Source of the DNA: Gigaspora rosea
Lineage: Eukaryota > Glomeromycota > Glomeromycetes > Diversisporales > Gigasporaceae
Reading direction: 5' to 3'
Assembly (NCBI GenBank): GCA_003550325.1
Contig: QKWP01000257.1
Coordinates: 169,802 to 233,801 of the forward strand
Length of the DNA: 64,000 nt
Positions 20,940-30,425 of the stretch are shown in pieces; positions within the stretch are counted from its first letter, which is position 1, and each line of letters starts with the position of its first letter. A model generated the notes under the pieces. It did not search any database. It worked only from the letters and a program-made list of their open reading frames with translations, and was not told the origin of the DNA. The position numbers and the translations under genes are program-made.

Positions 20940-23030
20940 TATTAAAAGATAACTTTTCCGAAATTGTCTTTAAAATGTGCAGCAATGGAATCTTTCTCCA
21001 AAACTCCAAGTTCCCAGCATTACAAGTTCTCAACTACCTTTAATCTGGGATGATATCAAGATTGTGATACATATTTTATGATATATTGATCTATTTTAGC
21101 CTGCGAAAAAGGTGTAAGTGTCAGTTCCTGAAACCCTTTTTTTCATTTCTTTTGGCCAGAACCTTTCTCTAGAGTAGAGGTGCAGCCAAATCGTCCCAAT
21201 GATGTCCCAATGATGTTACAGCTTAAGCCGTAACTAGCTAAAGCTTATGTCGTAACACTGTCGTAACTAGTTACGGCAATCATTGGGACGATTCGCCTGC
21301 ACCTCTACTCTAGAGCCTTCATCTAAGTATTCTTCAGTGAACATATAACATTGTCGATCACATTCACCATAACCATCTAAAATAAATACAAACTTCCTAT
21401 TCCGTAATTCTTTAATTTGTTCGGTGGATAATTTGCTCTTTTTCCCATAAATAGGCTTCAATAAAATCCTGATCTTTATTTATAAGTCCTTCTAGTGGCG
21501 CCAATGCGATAAATAAAGGAATGGATTGCATCATGTCTTTTTTGGCACATTCCCATAAATGACGAGCAAGATAGTGATTAAATGTTGATTTTCCCATACC
21601 TCCGCTACCTAATAGCAACAGTACTTTTTTTTACGTTTAGAGGTTAGGAGGTTATTTATTGCTGCTTCCAAAACTTCTTTAGCTTTAGATTCAGAAGTTC
21701 ATTGGTAATTTTTACGAAATTTTCTTTGTCTTTTTTGAGAGGCTTTTTTTAAGACTTTTTTCAAAGATTGCTCGTCCTCTGTAGTTATTTGAAGCCCTAA
21801 ATCTAGGTTATTTTTTAAGGATAGTTTATCCTCCAAGACAAGTGTGTTTTCAAAAAAATTACAGATTGCGTTTTTTTAATACTCTTCTTTTGTTGACTCC
21901 GAGAATTCATTTACTGTCATCTCCAGAAGCTTCAGTGCTTTCTTATCCTTTAAAGTTAAAAATTGATTCGTTGCCAAAATTAAATAAACTTAAATTCTCC
22001 AAGGTTTATTTATTTTCCGCTTCAAAAAAATTATTAACCGTTTTGCTTACCAATGTGTTGTCTTGTTTATTCAAAAATTCATTGGCTGCATCCTCCAGAA
22101 TAATCTTATCATCTGAATCGAGTTTATCTTTTGAGGTCAAAAACGATCAACTATTTTCTTCTAAATCACCTTCCTTCTTTTTTTCATCCATTTCCTCTTT
22201 ACTATCCAATATTTTGATAAATGGCACATTCCATGTCCCCCGTGGCTTAACATATAGTTCTAAAGGTTCTTTAAATTCATGAGCTTCATTCTGGTTATCT
22301 AATTCACCTATTTGGGCTAACATTTCTATTCGATTTCTTTCAAGTCAGACGATTGCGCTCCCTCCATACACTCCTCAATCTGTGCTTCATCACGAATAAT
22401 ATTTTCTACAGTTTTTGGAATTAAATTTGTTTATGGACGATTTTCAGGATCGTGATCCCAGCATTTTTTGTAAGTTCAAGATATTGAGATGGTGTACTTT
22501 CTGTTGGTTCTCCTCTTTTCCCGCTGCATATATGTGCACTGAGTCGTGTTTCGCATTCGGAATGGTGATTTCCGCTTGAAATTTCCCAAAGGATTACACC
22601 AAAGCTGTAGATGTCAGATTTCTCATTGTGTCCATATTTGCCATCTTTGGCAAGAAGAATACATTGAGTATCAGTGTATTCTAGTACTCCAATAACCTCT
22701 GAATCTGAAGCCTTAGATTCCCCATTTATCTGTTTTGATGATCCAAATTCGGCGATTTTGGGTTTTCCTTGATGAGTTAAGATATTCCTCGAATGCTAAA
22801 TTATTAAAGTTTTGGTGAATTCATAAAATATAAAATTCAATAAATATATAGTACTTACAAGGTTTCTATGAATAATACGTTTATCATGTAAGAATGAATC
22901 CGCATGCTATTCTCATAGCAATACTAGTTTCTTTGACCACTGTAGTTCTTTAGCTTTTAGTTTAAGTATTGTTGTAAATCACCTTCAATTGCATATTGTA
23001 AAACCACCGTTGCTATCTATAGATATTTTA
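20940..23030 (-). pseudogene. Degenerate kinase joined to a NACHT-type STAND NTPase
   Basis: Read on the minus strand from 23,030. First the kinase: VVLQYAIEGDLQQYLKL (hinge, about 23,010-22,960), LHDKRIIHRN, then a 63-bp intron (22,858-22,796, GTAAGT...TTTAG) and HSRNIL, KIAEFGSSKQ, KSDIYSFGVILWEISSG, CWDHDPENRP. Catalytic HRD is HRN and DFG is EFG. Next a charged linker with degenerate repeats. Then the NACHT domain: LLLGSGGMGKST (Walker A, about 21,625-21,585), IPLFIALAPLEGLINKDQDF, FVFILDGYGECD (Walker B, about 21,395-21,355), EEYLDEGS; after a MITE it continues RERFWPK, FQELTLTPFSQAKIDQYI (about 21,135-21,080). Frameshifts near 22,470 and 22,910, stops at about 22,435, 22,335 and others show it is a pseudogene. 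STAND NTPases with N-terminal effector domains act as signal-dependent switches, in fungi often in non-self recognition. Confidence 0.8.
21175..21307. mobile_element. hAT-type MITE inside the NACHT gene
   Basis: Ends TAGAGGTGCAGCCAAATCGT and, inverted, TAGAGGTGCAGGCGAATCGT, with a further matching CCCAATGAT. Both sides carry the 8-bp word CTCTAGAG (21,167-21,174 and 21,308-21,315), as expected for a hAT target duplication; the word is palindromic, so it could also be read as an extension of the TIR. Removing it reconnects NACHT codons (LDEGSR then ERFWPK), which supports insertion into the gene. Confidence 0.82.
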
Positions 23031-23203
23031 TTAGATAAATATTTTCGTTTAAATAACTATTATTTGATACCGTAAATTATTCTGCATAGTATACATTCCA
23101 TGTCACAGCAAGCCTTGATTTATACCCCTGGGCATATTGTATGGCACGGGTATATTAAGTGGGTATTTTGTAAGGAAGTATATTAGCAGGTACTACAAAT
23201 AAC

Positions 23204-24055
23204 CCTGACATTGATCACTGGAATTTTGAAAATCACGTTACCTACTGACGATCATAGCCAAATATAAAACTTTTTTTTAATGACTTGGCGTAGTAAGTAG
23301 AATAACGATTTGCATATACTCTAAAATTTTTAGGCTTTTAAATAAAATTTTATTAAGTCATATTTAGCATTTTTGATCAAAAAATCAAAATTAAAAAATT
23401 TTTTATTAGGTCGACGCATTTTAAAACCTTATTATAAATAATAGTTGGTTTTAAAATATGTTATTCTCCATACCTAAAAGCATATATGGTTAAATTTTCA
23501 TAGAGTAATTCAAAAAAGTTCTCATAAATTATTGAATTAATTAAAAATTTTGCCAAATAAAAAAGCTGCAATTTTGTACCTTAAAATTTGGCATAATTAA
23601 CTGTTAAAAAATTTTTATTAAAAATCTCCCAAAATAAAGTATTTAAGTATTTATTATTTAATACATGTATGATTATTTTTTTAAGCTATTCTAATACAAA
23701 TTTTATAGTGTTCTACTATATCGAATTTAAGGTACGAAAATCGCAGCTTTTTTATTTGTCAATATTTTAATTAAACTCAATATTTTATGAGAACTTTGTT
23801 GTGAAAATTTAATCGTATATGCCATATTTTAAAACCAACTATTATTTATGATAGGGTTTTAAAATGCGTCGACCTAATAAAAAATTTTTTAATTTCGTTT
23901 TTTTTATCAAAAATGCTAAATATGACTTAATAAAATTTTATTTAAAACGCCCGCAAATCGTTATTCTGTACAACTTTATTTAAAAAAAAGTTTTATATTT
24001 GGCACGATCGTCAGTAGGTAACGTGATTTTCAAAATTCCGGTGATCAATATAGGG
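23204..24055. mobile_element. Long foldback element with arms of about 380 bp
   Basis: The left half (23,204-about 23,590) and right half (about 23,715-24,055) are near-complete inverted copies: TTGATCACTGGAATTTTGAA... and its complement, AGGTCGACGCATTTTAAAAC..., AAAAAGCTGCAATTTTGTAC..., with a loop of about 130 bp. Weaker outer similarity (GGGCATATTGTATGGC at about 23,127 against GCCATAAAATATACCGGGTG at about 24,071) suggests that the true ends may be 23,12x and 24,08x. No coding sequence. Confidence 0.85.
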
Positions 24056-24299
24056 GAGTGTACACTACGCCATAAAATATACCGGGTGTTCAAATCAAAT
24101 TTTTACCACATGAAATTTAATGTATTTGCATGGCGAATTACAATACAGTCGCTGATAATTTGGTCCTGGCTCATAAGAGATCTAAATATTTTGTTCTCTA
24201 TATATGCATATCTTTTTTATTTCATTTTTTATATGGTCTCAAGGGGTGCAATTATAGCGGTAATAAATTATGAATTTATATTTTGGTAATTTGAAATAA

Positions 24300-24412
24300 T
24301 TTCAGCAGCCGTAAGTATTATTTTCGGCAGCCGTAATTATATTCGGCAGCTGTAATTATTTTCGCAGCCGTAATTATTTTTGGCAGCCATAATTATTTCG
24401 GCGCCGAAATTA
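24300..24412. repeat. Minisatellite of about 20-bp units
   Basis: About six tandem copies of GGCAGCCGTAATTATTTTC with small variations. It is unusually GC-containing for the region. Confidence 0.85.
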
Positions 24413-25630
24413 TTTTCGACATTTAGGCATTTTGAAGCAGCATGCTGAAAATATAAAAAATGCCGTAATGCCATATTGCCGTAAAGCATCCCGAATTTAG
24501 GCACCAATGTCATAACACGACATTATTTTTTTACATGTGACACGTGATCGTACTGGTCCTGCGCAGCATCACATGTCGCGCAGCTACCCTTATTAATTAA
24601 AGGCTAAGGGGACTGATGTGATGGAAATAGCGTAAATGATAGAGATGGCACAAGTGCCATATGTTTTTATTATTGGACCTTTTTCTATATATACGGGTGA
24701 TATTCGCTCCACTTTGTAGGCATGCTTGCCACAGCATTTTTTTTTATTATTAAATAAAAGACACTTCCTATTCGATTTTATAAATAAATAATATAAAATA
24801 CTCGCCTTGTTAATATATTGTTAAGTTGCTTTAGGCAAAATTTAGTAGTGCTCATCATCTGGATTAGGTAATTTTGTGGCGCAAGTCATAGATTAACCTG
24901 TGACACTAAATTCATGATCAAGCTTATTTTCTATTTTATTATAAACTGCTCTTGAAATTTTATAAGAACATTCGACTGCTAGAGGAATTGCAAATGATAC
25001 CCAGTAATTAAAAATTTTATAAGAACATTCAACTGCTAGAGGAATTGCAAATGATACCCAGAAATTAAAAAAATTTTTATTATGAAATAAACACAAAATG
25101 CATTTGACCTCATATATAAGATAGGTGGCACGAATGCGCATCTATCGAACTAGTAGATTATTAAATCGCACGTAAATGAACATTACATAGAGAATATATG
25201 TTCTCACCATCTCGACTATACCATAAACGAAAGAAAAAATATAGCGAACTAAAAAATTGAACGGAACCATCCCTCCACGTTACATGTGATCGTACTGGTA
25301 ATTTTAGCCAATCAACGCAACTCTATGATAAAAAAGATTGTTTATGACCGTCTTTTTTTTTTCATCGCGATAATGAACTCGCTTGACCGTATAATTTATT
25401 TTCAATTAAATTAAAAATTGTATATTAATTTAGGTGCTTGAGAGCACCCTTAGCCAATCGAAGTTAACTCGATGAAAAAAAAGGTGTCTGCGTCTCAGAC
25501 TTTTTTCAGTGAAGCGGCAATTCACTTGATCAGTTTTTTTATCTTAGACTATTTAAAATTTATTTCCGATAGAACACCCCAAGATCCTATATTCTCAGCA
25601 TCATCACCGACATACTCTATAAAAAAAGGT
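24413..25630. other. Intergenic sequence with interspersed repeat copies
   Basis: Contains a segment at about 24,620-24,800 (GATATTCGCTCCACTTTGTA plus flanks) that recurs at about 30,000-30,150; a copy of the ACATGTGATCGTACTGGT motif at about 25,285; and a 62-bp tandem duplication at about 24,955-25,070 containing CTGCTAGAGGAATTGCAAAT. The short minus-strand open stretch over that duplication has no family resemblance. Confidence 0.5.
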
Positions 25631-25927
25631 TGTTAAGTTAATGTAGGTATTGTCCCAAGAAAATATTCGGAATGAGGTCGATTTTCCGAATGCCATACTT
25701 ATTGTAAATTTTTATAACGTGATAAAAAAAGCAGTTTTGGGGTTGACAACAATAGGTATCAATATACAGTATGTACGGAAATCGACTCCATTCCAACATT
25801 TTTTGAACAAAAGCAGAATATTTTAGAAAATTTTTAGAACACTGCCGACAAAATTTGGACAAAATTTTTTTATAGGGATAAAATAAAGTAAAATTTACAA
25901 TAAATTTTTTTTTCTAAAAAAGAATTG

Positions 25928-26020
25928 AAAAAATACAGTAAAATTACATGACATAATCAATAAAAATATATTGAAAAAATACAGTAAAATTACATGACAT
26001 AATCAATAAAAATATAAATA
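25928..26020. repeat. Two-copy tandem duplication of 48 bp
   Basis: The unit GAAAAAATACAGTAAAATTA continuing to CAATAAAAATATA occurs twice in direct succession without visible differences, so the duplication is probably recent. It lies in the 3' flank of the deacetylase-like gene. Confidence 0.85.
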
Positions 26021-26157
26021 TGATGTAATGCTCAGGAAATTAAAAAGCACAATAAAATAGTATAAAATTTTTTTATAAAATTAATTAAAAAGGAAATGAG
26101 ACGTAAAATGAAAAAACCATTCGAAGGTGCACATAGACATAGTATAATTAGAAACGA

Positions 26158-28679
26158 TTAACCATGTATATCATCTCGAGTACACACCCAAGTTTTATCT
26201 CTCTGTTGAAGTTCTCTAATAAATTTATACCAATAATTTTTATTATGTATTCCGTTACATCCAGCTACAGTATCGAATGAATAATTCAAATTTTTTGCTT
26301 GTTCAATATAAAATGGTACTAATTCATCAGCAGTTATTTTGAGCGTATCATTACTTAATATTATGTGCGGGTTTGTATCGTTGATTCCATTTAAAAACAA
26401 AATCTCAGAATTTGTTACATTACCCAGATAATCGTTAGTATCAACATCCCAAAGTGCAAAAAATTTAAATCCACGACGTATCAAGTCCTCTCTTAATTCC
26501 GGGTAATTCATAGCTTCACCGAACGGAAGTCGGATAAATCGTGGGGTTACACCTAGGATTTTAAGAAATGCTACATCTAACCAATCAATTTGGTACTTGA
26601 TTTCATCAGGTGACACCTGACCCAAATGAGGATGCGACCATGTATGATGAGCAATTTGATGGCCATCATTGTACATTTGAAGTATGATTTCGGCATAATC
26701 GTATATGCAAAAGTCAGGATCACTATGACCATTGACAAAGAAAGTGGCTTTTATACTATTATTTCTTAATTCATCGAGTATTGTTTGAGTCCACTGGGAA
26801 GTAAAAAAGATCTTTTAATTTTATTAAATATATGAAAGCATAATTATAAAATCTAATATACCGAACGTGGACCACCACCAAAAGTTAATGCCAAAGTTCT
26901 TTCTCTCTTGCATGATTGGATAAGCTTTAAACTATCATTATTGATACCGCAGGTACCATAATCACCCTGACATCCATCTCCACAATGTGCTATAATATAA
27001 ATAATTATTTAGAATCTACAAATTAAATAACTGATAACTTAATAAAAATTAAGTAATAGTTCGTGAGTGAGCAACAGTAATTTCATAGTAAAATTTGGTG
27101 TAAATTTAATATAAATTTTTATATTACTGTAATATAATCTACAGCTGCTACAAAATAAAGTTTATTTTTTACTAAGTTAACCTTCTCTTTACCTTTAATA
27201 AAAGTTGTAGCACTAGTTTTTATGAATCTAATGATGGTAAGTTTGTTAAAATTAACTTGGTAATTCTTGAAATATTTTAGCTTTTTTCCTGTATTTATAT
27301 AAAATTTTTTTAAATTTTTAAAGAAATTTTATATAAATACAAGAAAAAAGCTAAATATTTCAAGAATTACCAAGTTAATTTTAACAAACTTACCATCATT
27401 AAATTCATAAAAACAAGTACTACAACTTTTATTAAAGGTAAAGAGAAGGTTAACTTAGTAAAAAATTAACTTTACTTTGTAGCAGCTGTAGATTACATAT
27501 TAATATAAAAATTTATATTAAATTTTCACCAAATTTACTATGATAGCTACTGTCGATCCGATCACTCGCGGACTAATACTTAAATAACAGGAGATTTTTA
27601 GACTGATAAATAATGATTGCTAACAATTAATCGATTATTACCGATAAATTAATTGATAACAGTGGGATGTTTTTGAAAATAATTTATAATGCTACTATAA
27701 TCATTTTGTTAAATAACAAATGATTGCTATCAATAAATTATTTATTGACATTTAACTCTAATATTATATGATGTCGTGGCTGAAGCTGGAAATTAGAGAC
27801 CCTACAAAAATCCGCTTAGGCCATGCCAAGTTAATTTTTCGTTTTGCATAACCCGCCGACCCAATTTTCCAAAAAAAAAAAAAAAAATTAAAAAAACCTA
27901 TTGTGCCAATTATTCCATTTTTGGCATTAAATTTTTTCTCCGGTGTCATCCGATGATGACCTTAATTTGCCGGAATTACCCGATAGGTCCGATAAAAAAA
28001 AAATTCAAAATTTCTGACTCCATGTTATGCAAACCGAAGAATTAACTTTGCGTGACCTTAGATGTCAACATGAATTAATTTAGGCCACGCAAAGTTGTTT
28101 TTTTAAAAAAAAAAATCCGACCTGCCGACCGGAATTTTTAAAACACCAGGTTATGCAAAACGAAAAATTAACTTTGCGTGGCCTTGTATTCTGCCATTAT
28201 CAATACTAGGCTTAAACCCTAACCTAACTATCAAAAAATAACTATGAAAATGCACGCCAAAAATTTTTCAAAATTTCATATTAAAATAATTAAAATTTCA
28301 GCTTCAGCTGCGACATATAATATTGATATAAATTGATAATTATCAAGTCCATCGATAGAAGTCGATAATTGTTAACCATCAATTTTCTATTTATATAGAT
28401 TTCTAACAGTGGGGTGTTACTAATCGATTATTAACTCTAGATAATAATTGATATTTATCTGTTTAAAAAAAATTCCTGATGATGAACTTAAATACCTGGA
28501 GTACCACCACAAATATTGGCTGATGAGCAACAGTCGAAATTACCGCATGATTTATTAACATTAGGACCACACGAGCCGTCGTCTGTGATTGGATAAGGTG
28601 TAGTATTGTTATATTGTGCAAATACGCATAAAATATTCACGATAAATATTACAATGATCAAAAAATTTATTCCTTCCAT
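26158..28679 (-). CDS. Secreted chitin-deacetylase-like (CE4) protein with an N-terminal chitin-binding domain; catalytic motifs substituted
   Basis: Three exons (28,679-28,496; 26,989-26,862; 26,793-26,158) give an uninterrupted protein of about 315 residues. Introns are 28,495-26,990 (1,506 bp, filled with MITEs) and 26,861-26,794 (68 bp), both GT...AG and frame-preserving. Residues 1-21 form a signal peptide ending VFA. A hevein-type domain follows with eight cysteines (CGPNVNKSC, DCCSSANIC, HCGDGCQGDYGTC). The NodB/CE4 domain has: motif 1 LTFGGGPRS where TFDDGP is expected; motif 2 HTWSHPH intact; motif 3 RLPFGE; motif 4 WDVDTNDY; motif 5 ILSND where LxHD is expected. CE4 enzymes need the motif-1 Asp pair (base and metal ligand) and the motif-5 His, so catalysis is unlikely as read. 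Binding or shielding of chitin in the wall or at the plant interface is a reasonable inference. The short ATG-proximal start is supported by the signal peptide. Confidence 0.88.
27049..27583. mobile_element. 535-bp near-perfect palindromic (foldback) element in the first intron
   Basis: Two arms of about 245 bp mirror each other around position 27,316 (for example CTACAGCTGCTACAAA against TTTGTAGCAGCTGTAG, and AACCTTCTCTTTACCTTTAA against its complement). TTAA lies at both outer ends (27,049-27,052 and 27,580-27,583). The arms are very similar to each other, suggesting recent origin or gene conversion. A transcript of the host gene would contain a long hairpin before splicing. Confidence 0.9.
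27818..28062. mobile_element. MITE A of the AGGCCA-GCAAAGTT family
   Basis: Ends AGGCCATGCCAAGTTAATTT (with TTCGTTTTGCATAAC) and, inverted, AGGTCACGCAAAGTTAATTC (with TTCGGTTTGCATAAC). It lies in intron 1 of the deacetylase-like gene. Relatives: 28,082-28,186, 54,810-54,983 and half copies near 43,262, 43,720 and 60,892. Confidence 0.75.
28082..28186. mobile_element. MITE B of the AGGCCA-GCAAAGTT family
   Basis: A second, shorter copy directly beside MITE A: left end AGGCCACGCAAAGTT, right end (inverted) AGGCCACGCAAAGTTAATTT. It lies in the same intron. Confidence 0.75.
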
Positions 28680-29040
28680 TTTGTGTTTACTCGTTTAAAT
28701 TTAAGAGCTTTATATTATTTTTTTTTTTAGAGATCCAATCCGGATTGGAACTCTATTTTGTTTTTTTTTTTTGAGAAATTTATAATAACACGATTTTCGT
28801 AGCGTAAAAATAATATAGAGTTGTGCACCGATGATTTCCTCAAAAATACATTTATAATCATAAACTATAATTCGATAATCAATCTTGATTTTTAGAATCG
28901 ATTCACACTCCTACATCAGCTTTACAAATTATGCAGTCCTAAAAAGTAAACTGACGATTAATGTTAGGTGAAATAAAAGTTACGTTTTTATTAAATTAAA
29001 CCAAAAATAGTTACCTTTTTGATAGAGGATCAAAAATATG
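28680..29040. promoter_or_regulatory. Upstream region of the deacetylase-like gene
   Basis: AT-rich with T runs and a 16-bp palindrome TCCAATCCGGATTGGA at about 28,734-28,749, some 55-70 bp upstream of the ATG. The palindrome contains CCAAT in one orientation and ATTGG in the other. A role as a regulatory site is inferred only from position. Confidence 0.35.
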
Positions 29041-29135
29041 ATGAACATCATATGGGTTTTTGTCTTGAAAATCACGTTCCAACATTTCCGATCGGCAAAT
29101 TCAGGTCAGATTCAAACCCGAGTACCGGCACATGT
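29040..29135 (-). mobile_element. SINE-like fragment (inverted partner of the copy at 30.3 kb)
   Basis: On the minus strand it reads CCGGTACTCGGGTTTGAATC (with a pol III B-box-like GGTTTGAATCT), then a body GCCGATCGGAAATGTTGGAA and CCCATATG. It is about 85 bp of the same sequence as 30,308-30,395, in the opposite orientation. The A-box part is not recognisable here. Confidence 0.55.
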
Positions 29136-29222
29136 TTATATGTAAATCATCCTTTACCTTTATTGATTCGATAGTTTATACGAGCCGGTGTTACCCATGC
29201 TAATCTGGGCCCTGGCATCCAC

Positions 29223-29542
29223 TTATTTGCGCGGGTAATACAAGCTGCTGGAGAGGAAATAGCCAATCGGAGAGTGCAAATTTTGACTATTCCGGATCAG
29301 CCCGACGAAGAATTCGAACACGCGTAAAAGAAGAAAAAGCGAAAATACGCAAAAACAAATGTTTAAATCGATCTTGGTGCACTAATTAAAAATGACGGGA
29401 ATGAAATTTTACTTATATTATGCATTATTCTAACCCTATAGCCTCTAACGTTAAGGCCCTAACCCTAAATTACTATCTCACGCACTTGGTTTATTTACAA
29501 AATCGGATTTCCTTTTTTGGATTGTGTTACCCGCGCAAATAA
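29223..29542. mobile_element. 320-bp MITE, copy 1 of an inverted pair
   Basis: Termini TTATTTGCGCGGGTAATACA and, inverted at 29,542, TTATTTGCGCGGGTAACACA. The interior includes GCCAATCGGAGAGTGC, a CCCTAACCCTAAA telomere-like word and CTCACGCACTT. It lies head to head with copy 2, so together they make a palindrome of about 700 bp. Confidence 0.88.
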
Positions 29543-29590
29543 GGCCCCTGATAGCCCAAAATGTCGGATCTGCCATTTCTTTCATTTTAC

Positions 29591-29905
29591 TTATTTGCGC
29601 GGGTAACACAAACCAAAAAAGACAATCCGATTTTGTAAATAAACTAAGTGCGTGAGATAAAAATTTAGGGTTAGGGCCTTAACGTTAGAGGCTATAGAGT
29701 TATGCTTAATATAAGAAAAATTCCATTCCTGTCATTTTTAATTAGTGCACCAAGTTCGATTTAAACATTTGTTTTTGCGTATTTTCGCTTTTTTCTTCTT
29801 TTACGCGTGTTCGAATTCTTCGTCGGGCCGATCCGGAATAGTCAAATTTTGCACTCTCCGATTGGCTATTTCCTCTACAGGAGCTTATATTACCCGCGCA
29901 AATAA
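29591..29905. mobile_element. 315-bp MITE, copy 2 of an inverted pair
   Basis: Same termini and interior as copy 1, in the opposite orientation. The inversion extends about 10 bp beyond the TIRs into the outer flanks (TGGCATCCAC at 29,213 and GTGGATGCCA at 29,906), so the outer flanks were copied with the element. Confidence 0.88.
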
Positions 29906-29999
29906 GTGGATGCCATTTCTGTCAAATCAGCCGTTTATGGCATATAAGACTGATATGCAAGAAGTCGCAGAAATCGAAGTAATGAAATAAATGATAGAT

Positions 30000-30155
30000 C
30001 GTTCATTTACGGCAGAAAAAATGCCATATGATTTCATTAAAAGATATTTTATTATATATATGGCGATATTCGCTCCACTTTGTAGGCATGTCTGCCATGA
30101 TATCTTAATATATTAAATAAAGGACACTCTAATCGATTCTATAAACTACATCACA
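30000..30155. repeat. Second copy of the GATATTCGCTCC interspersed repeat
   Basis: Shares GATATTCGCTCCACTTTGTA, GGCATG, TGCCA, ATTAAATAAA and GACACT with the segment at about 24,620-24,800, in the same orientation. Confidence 0.7.
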
Positions 30156-30269
30156 CACTCTTTCGAATTGTCAAATCACACTAAACATGAACCCCCTTGC
30201 TTGTATAAATACTAACAACTATAACATACCACAGCACAGTTCCGTGTCTCTGTGCTCACGTGACTCCCT

Positions 30270-30425
30270 GCACTGTTAGCCTCGATGTCCGAGAGGTATT
30301 TCGTGGGTTAACACCGGTAATCAGGTTTGAATCTGCCCGAATTAGCCGATCGGAAATGTCAGAACGTGTTTTTCAAGGCAAAGACCCATATGCTCCGGAC
30401 ACATGATGCAACGCATCGGCCTGTA
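30270..30425 (+). mobile_element. tRNA-derived SINE candidate
   Basis: It carries a pol III A-box-like TGTCCGAGAGG (30,287-30,297) and a B-box-like GGTTTGAATCT (30,324-30,334) 37 bp apart, in a context (GATGTCCGAGAGG) similar to tRNA-Ser/Leu. The rest does not fold as a tRNA. The body after the B box (GCCGATCGGAAATGTCAGAA) is shared with the inverted fragment at 29,040-29,135. No clear tail or target duplication was found. Confidence 0.5.

Noticed and set aside
21842..22282. 146-codon plus-strand open stretch
   Set aside because: It is the antisense of the linker of the kinase-NACHT pseudogene. Ser/Leu-rich content mirrors the Glu/Lys-rich repeats on the minus strand.
30280..30345. Possible intact tRNA-Ser/Leu gene
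   Set aside because: A and B boxes are present but spacing is short (37 bp) and no acceptor stem or anticodon loop can be drawn; treated as SINE-derived.
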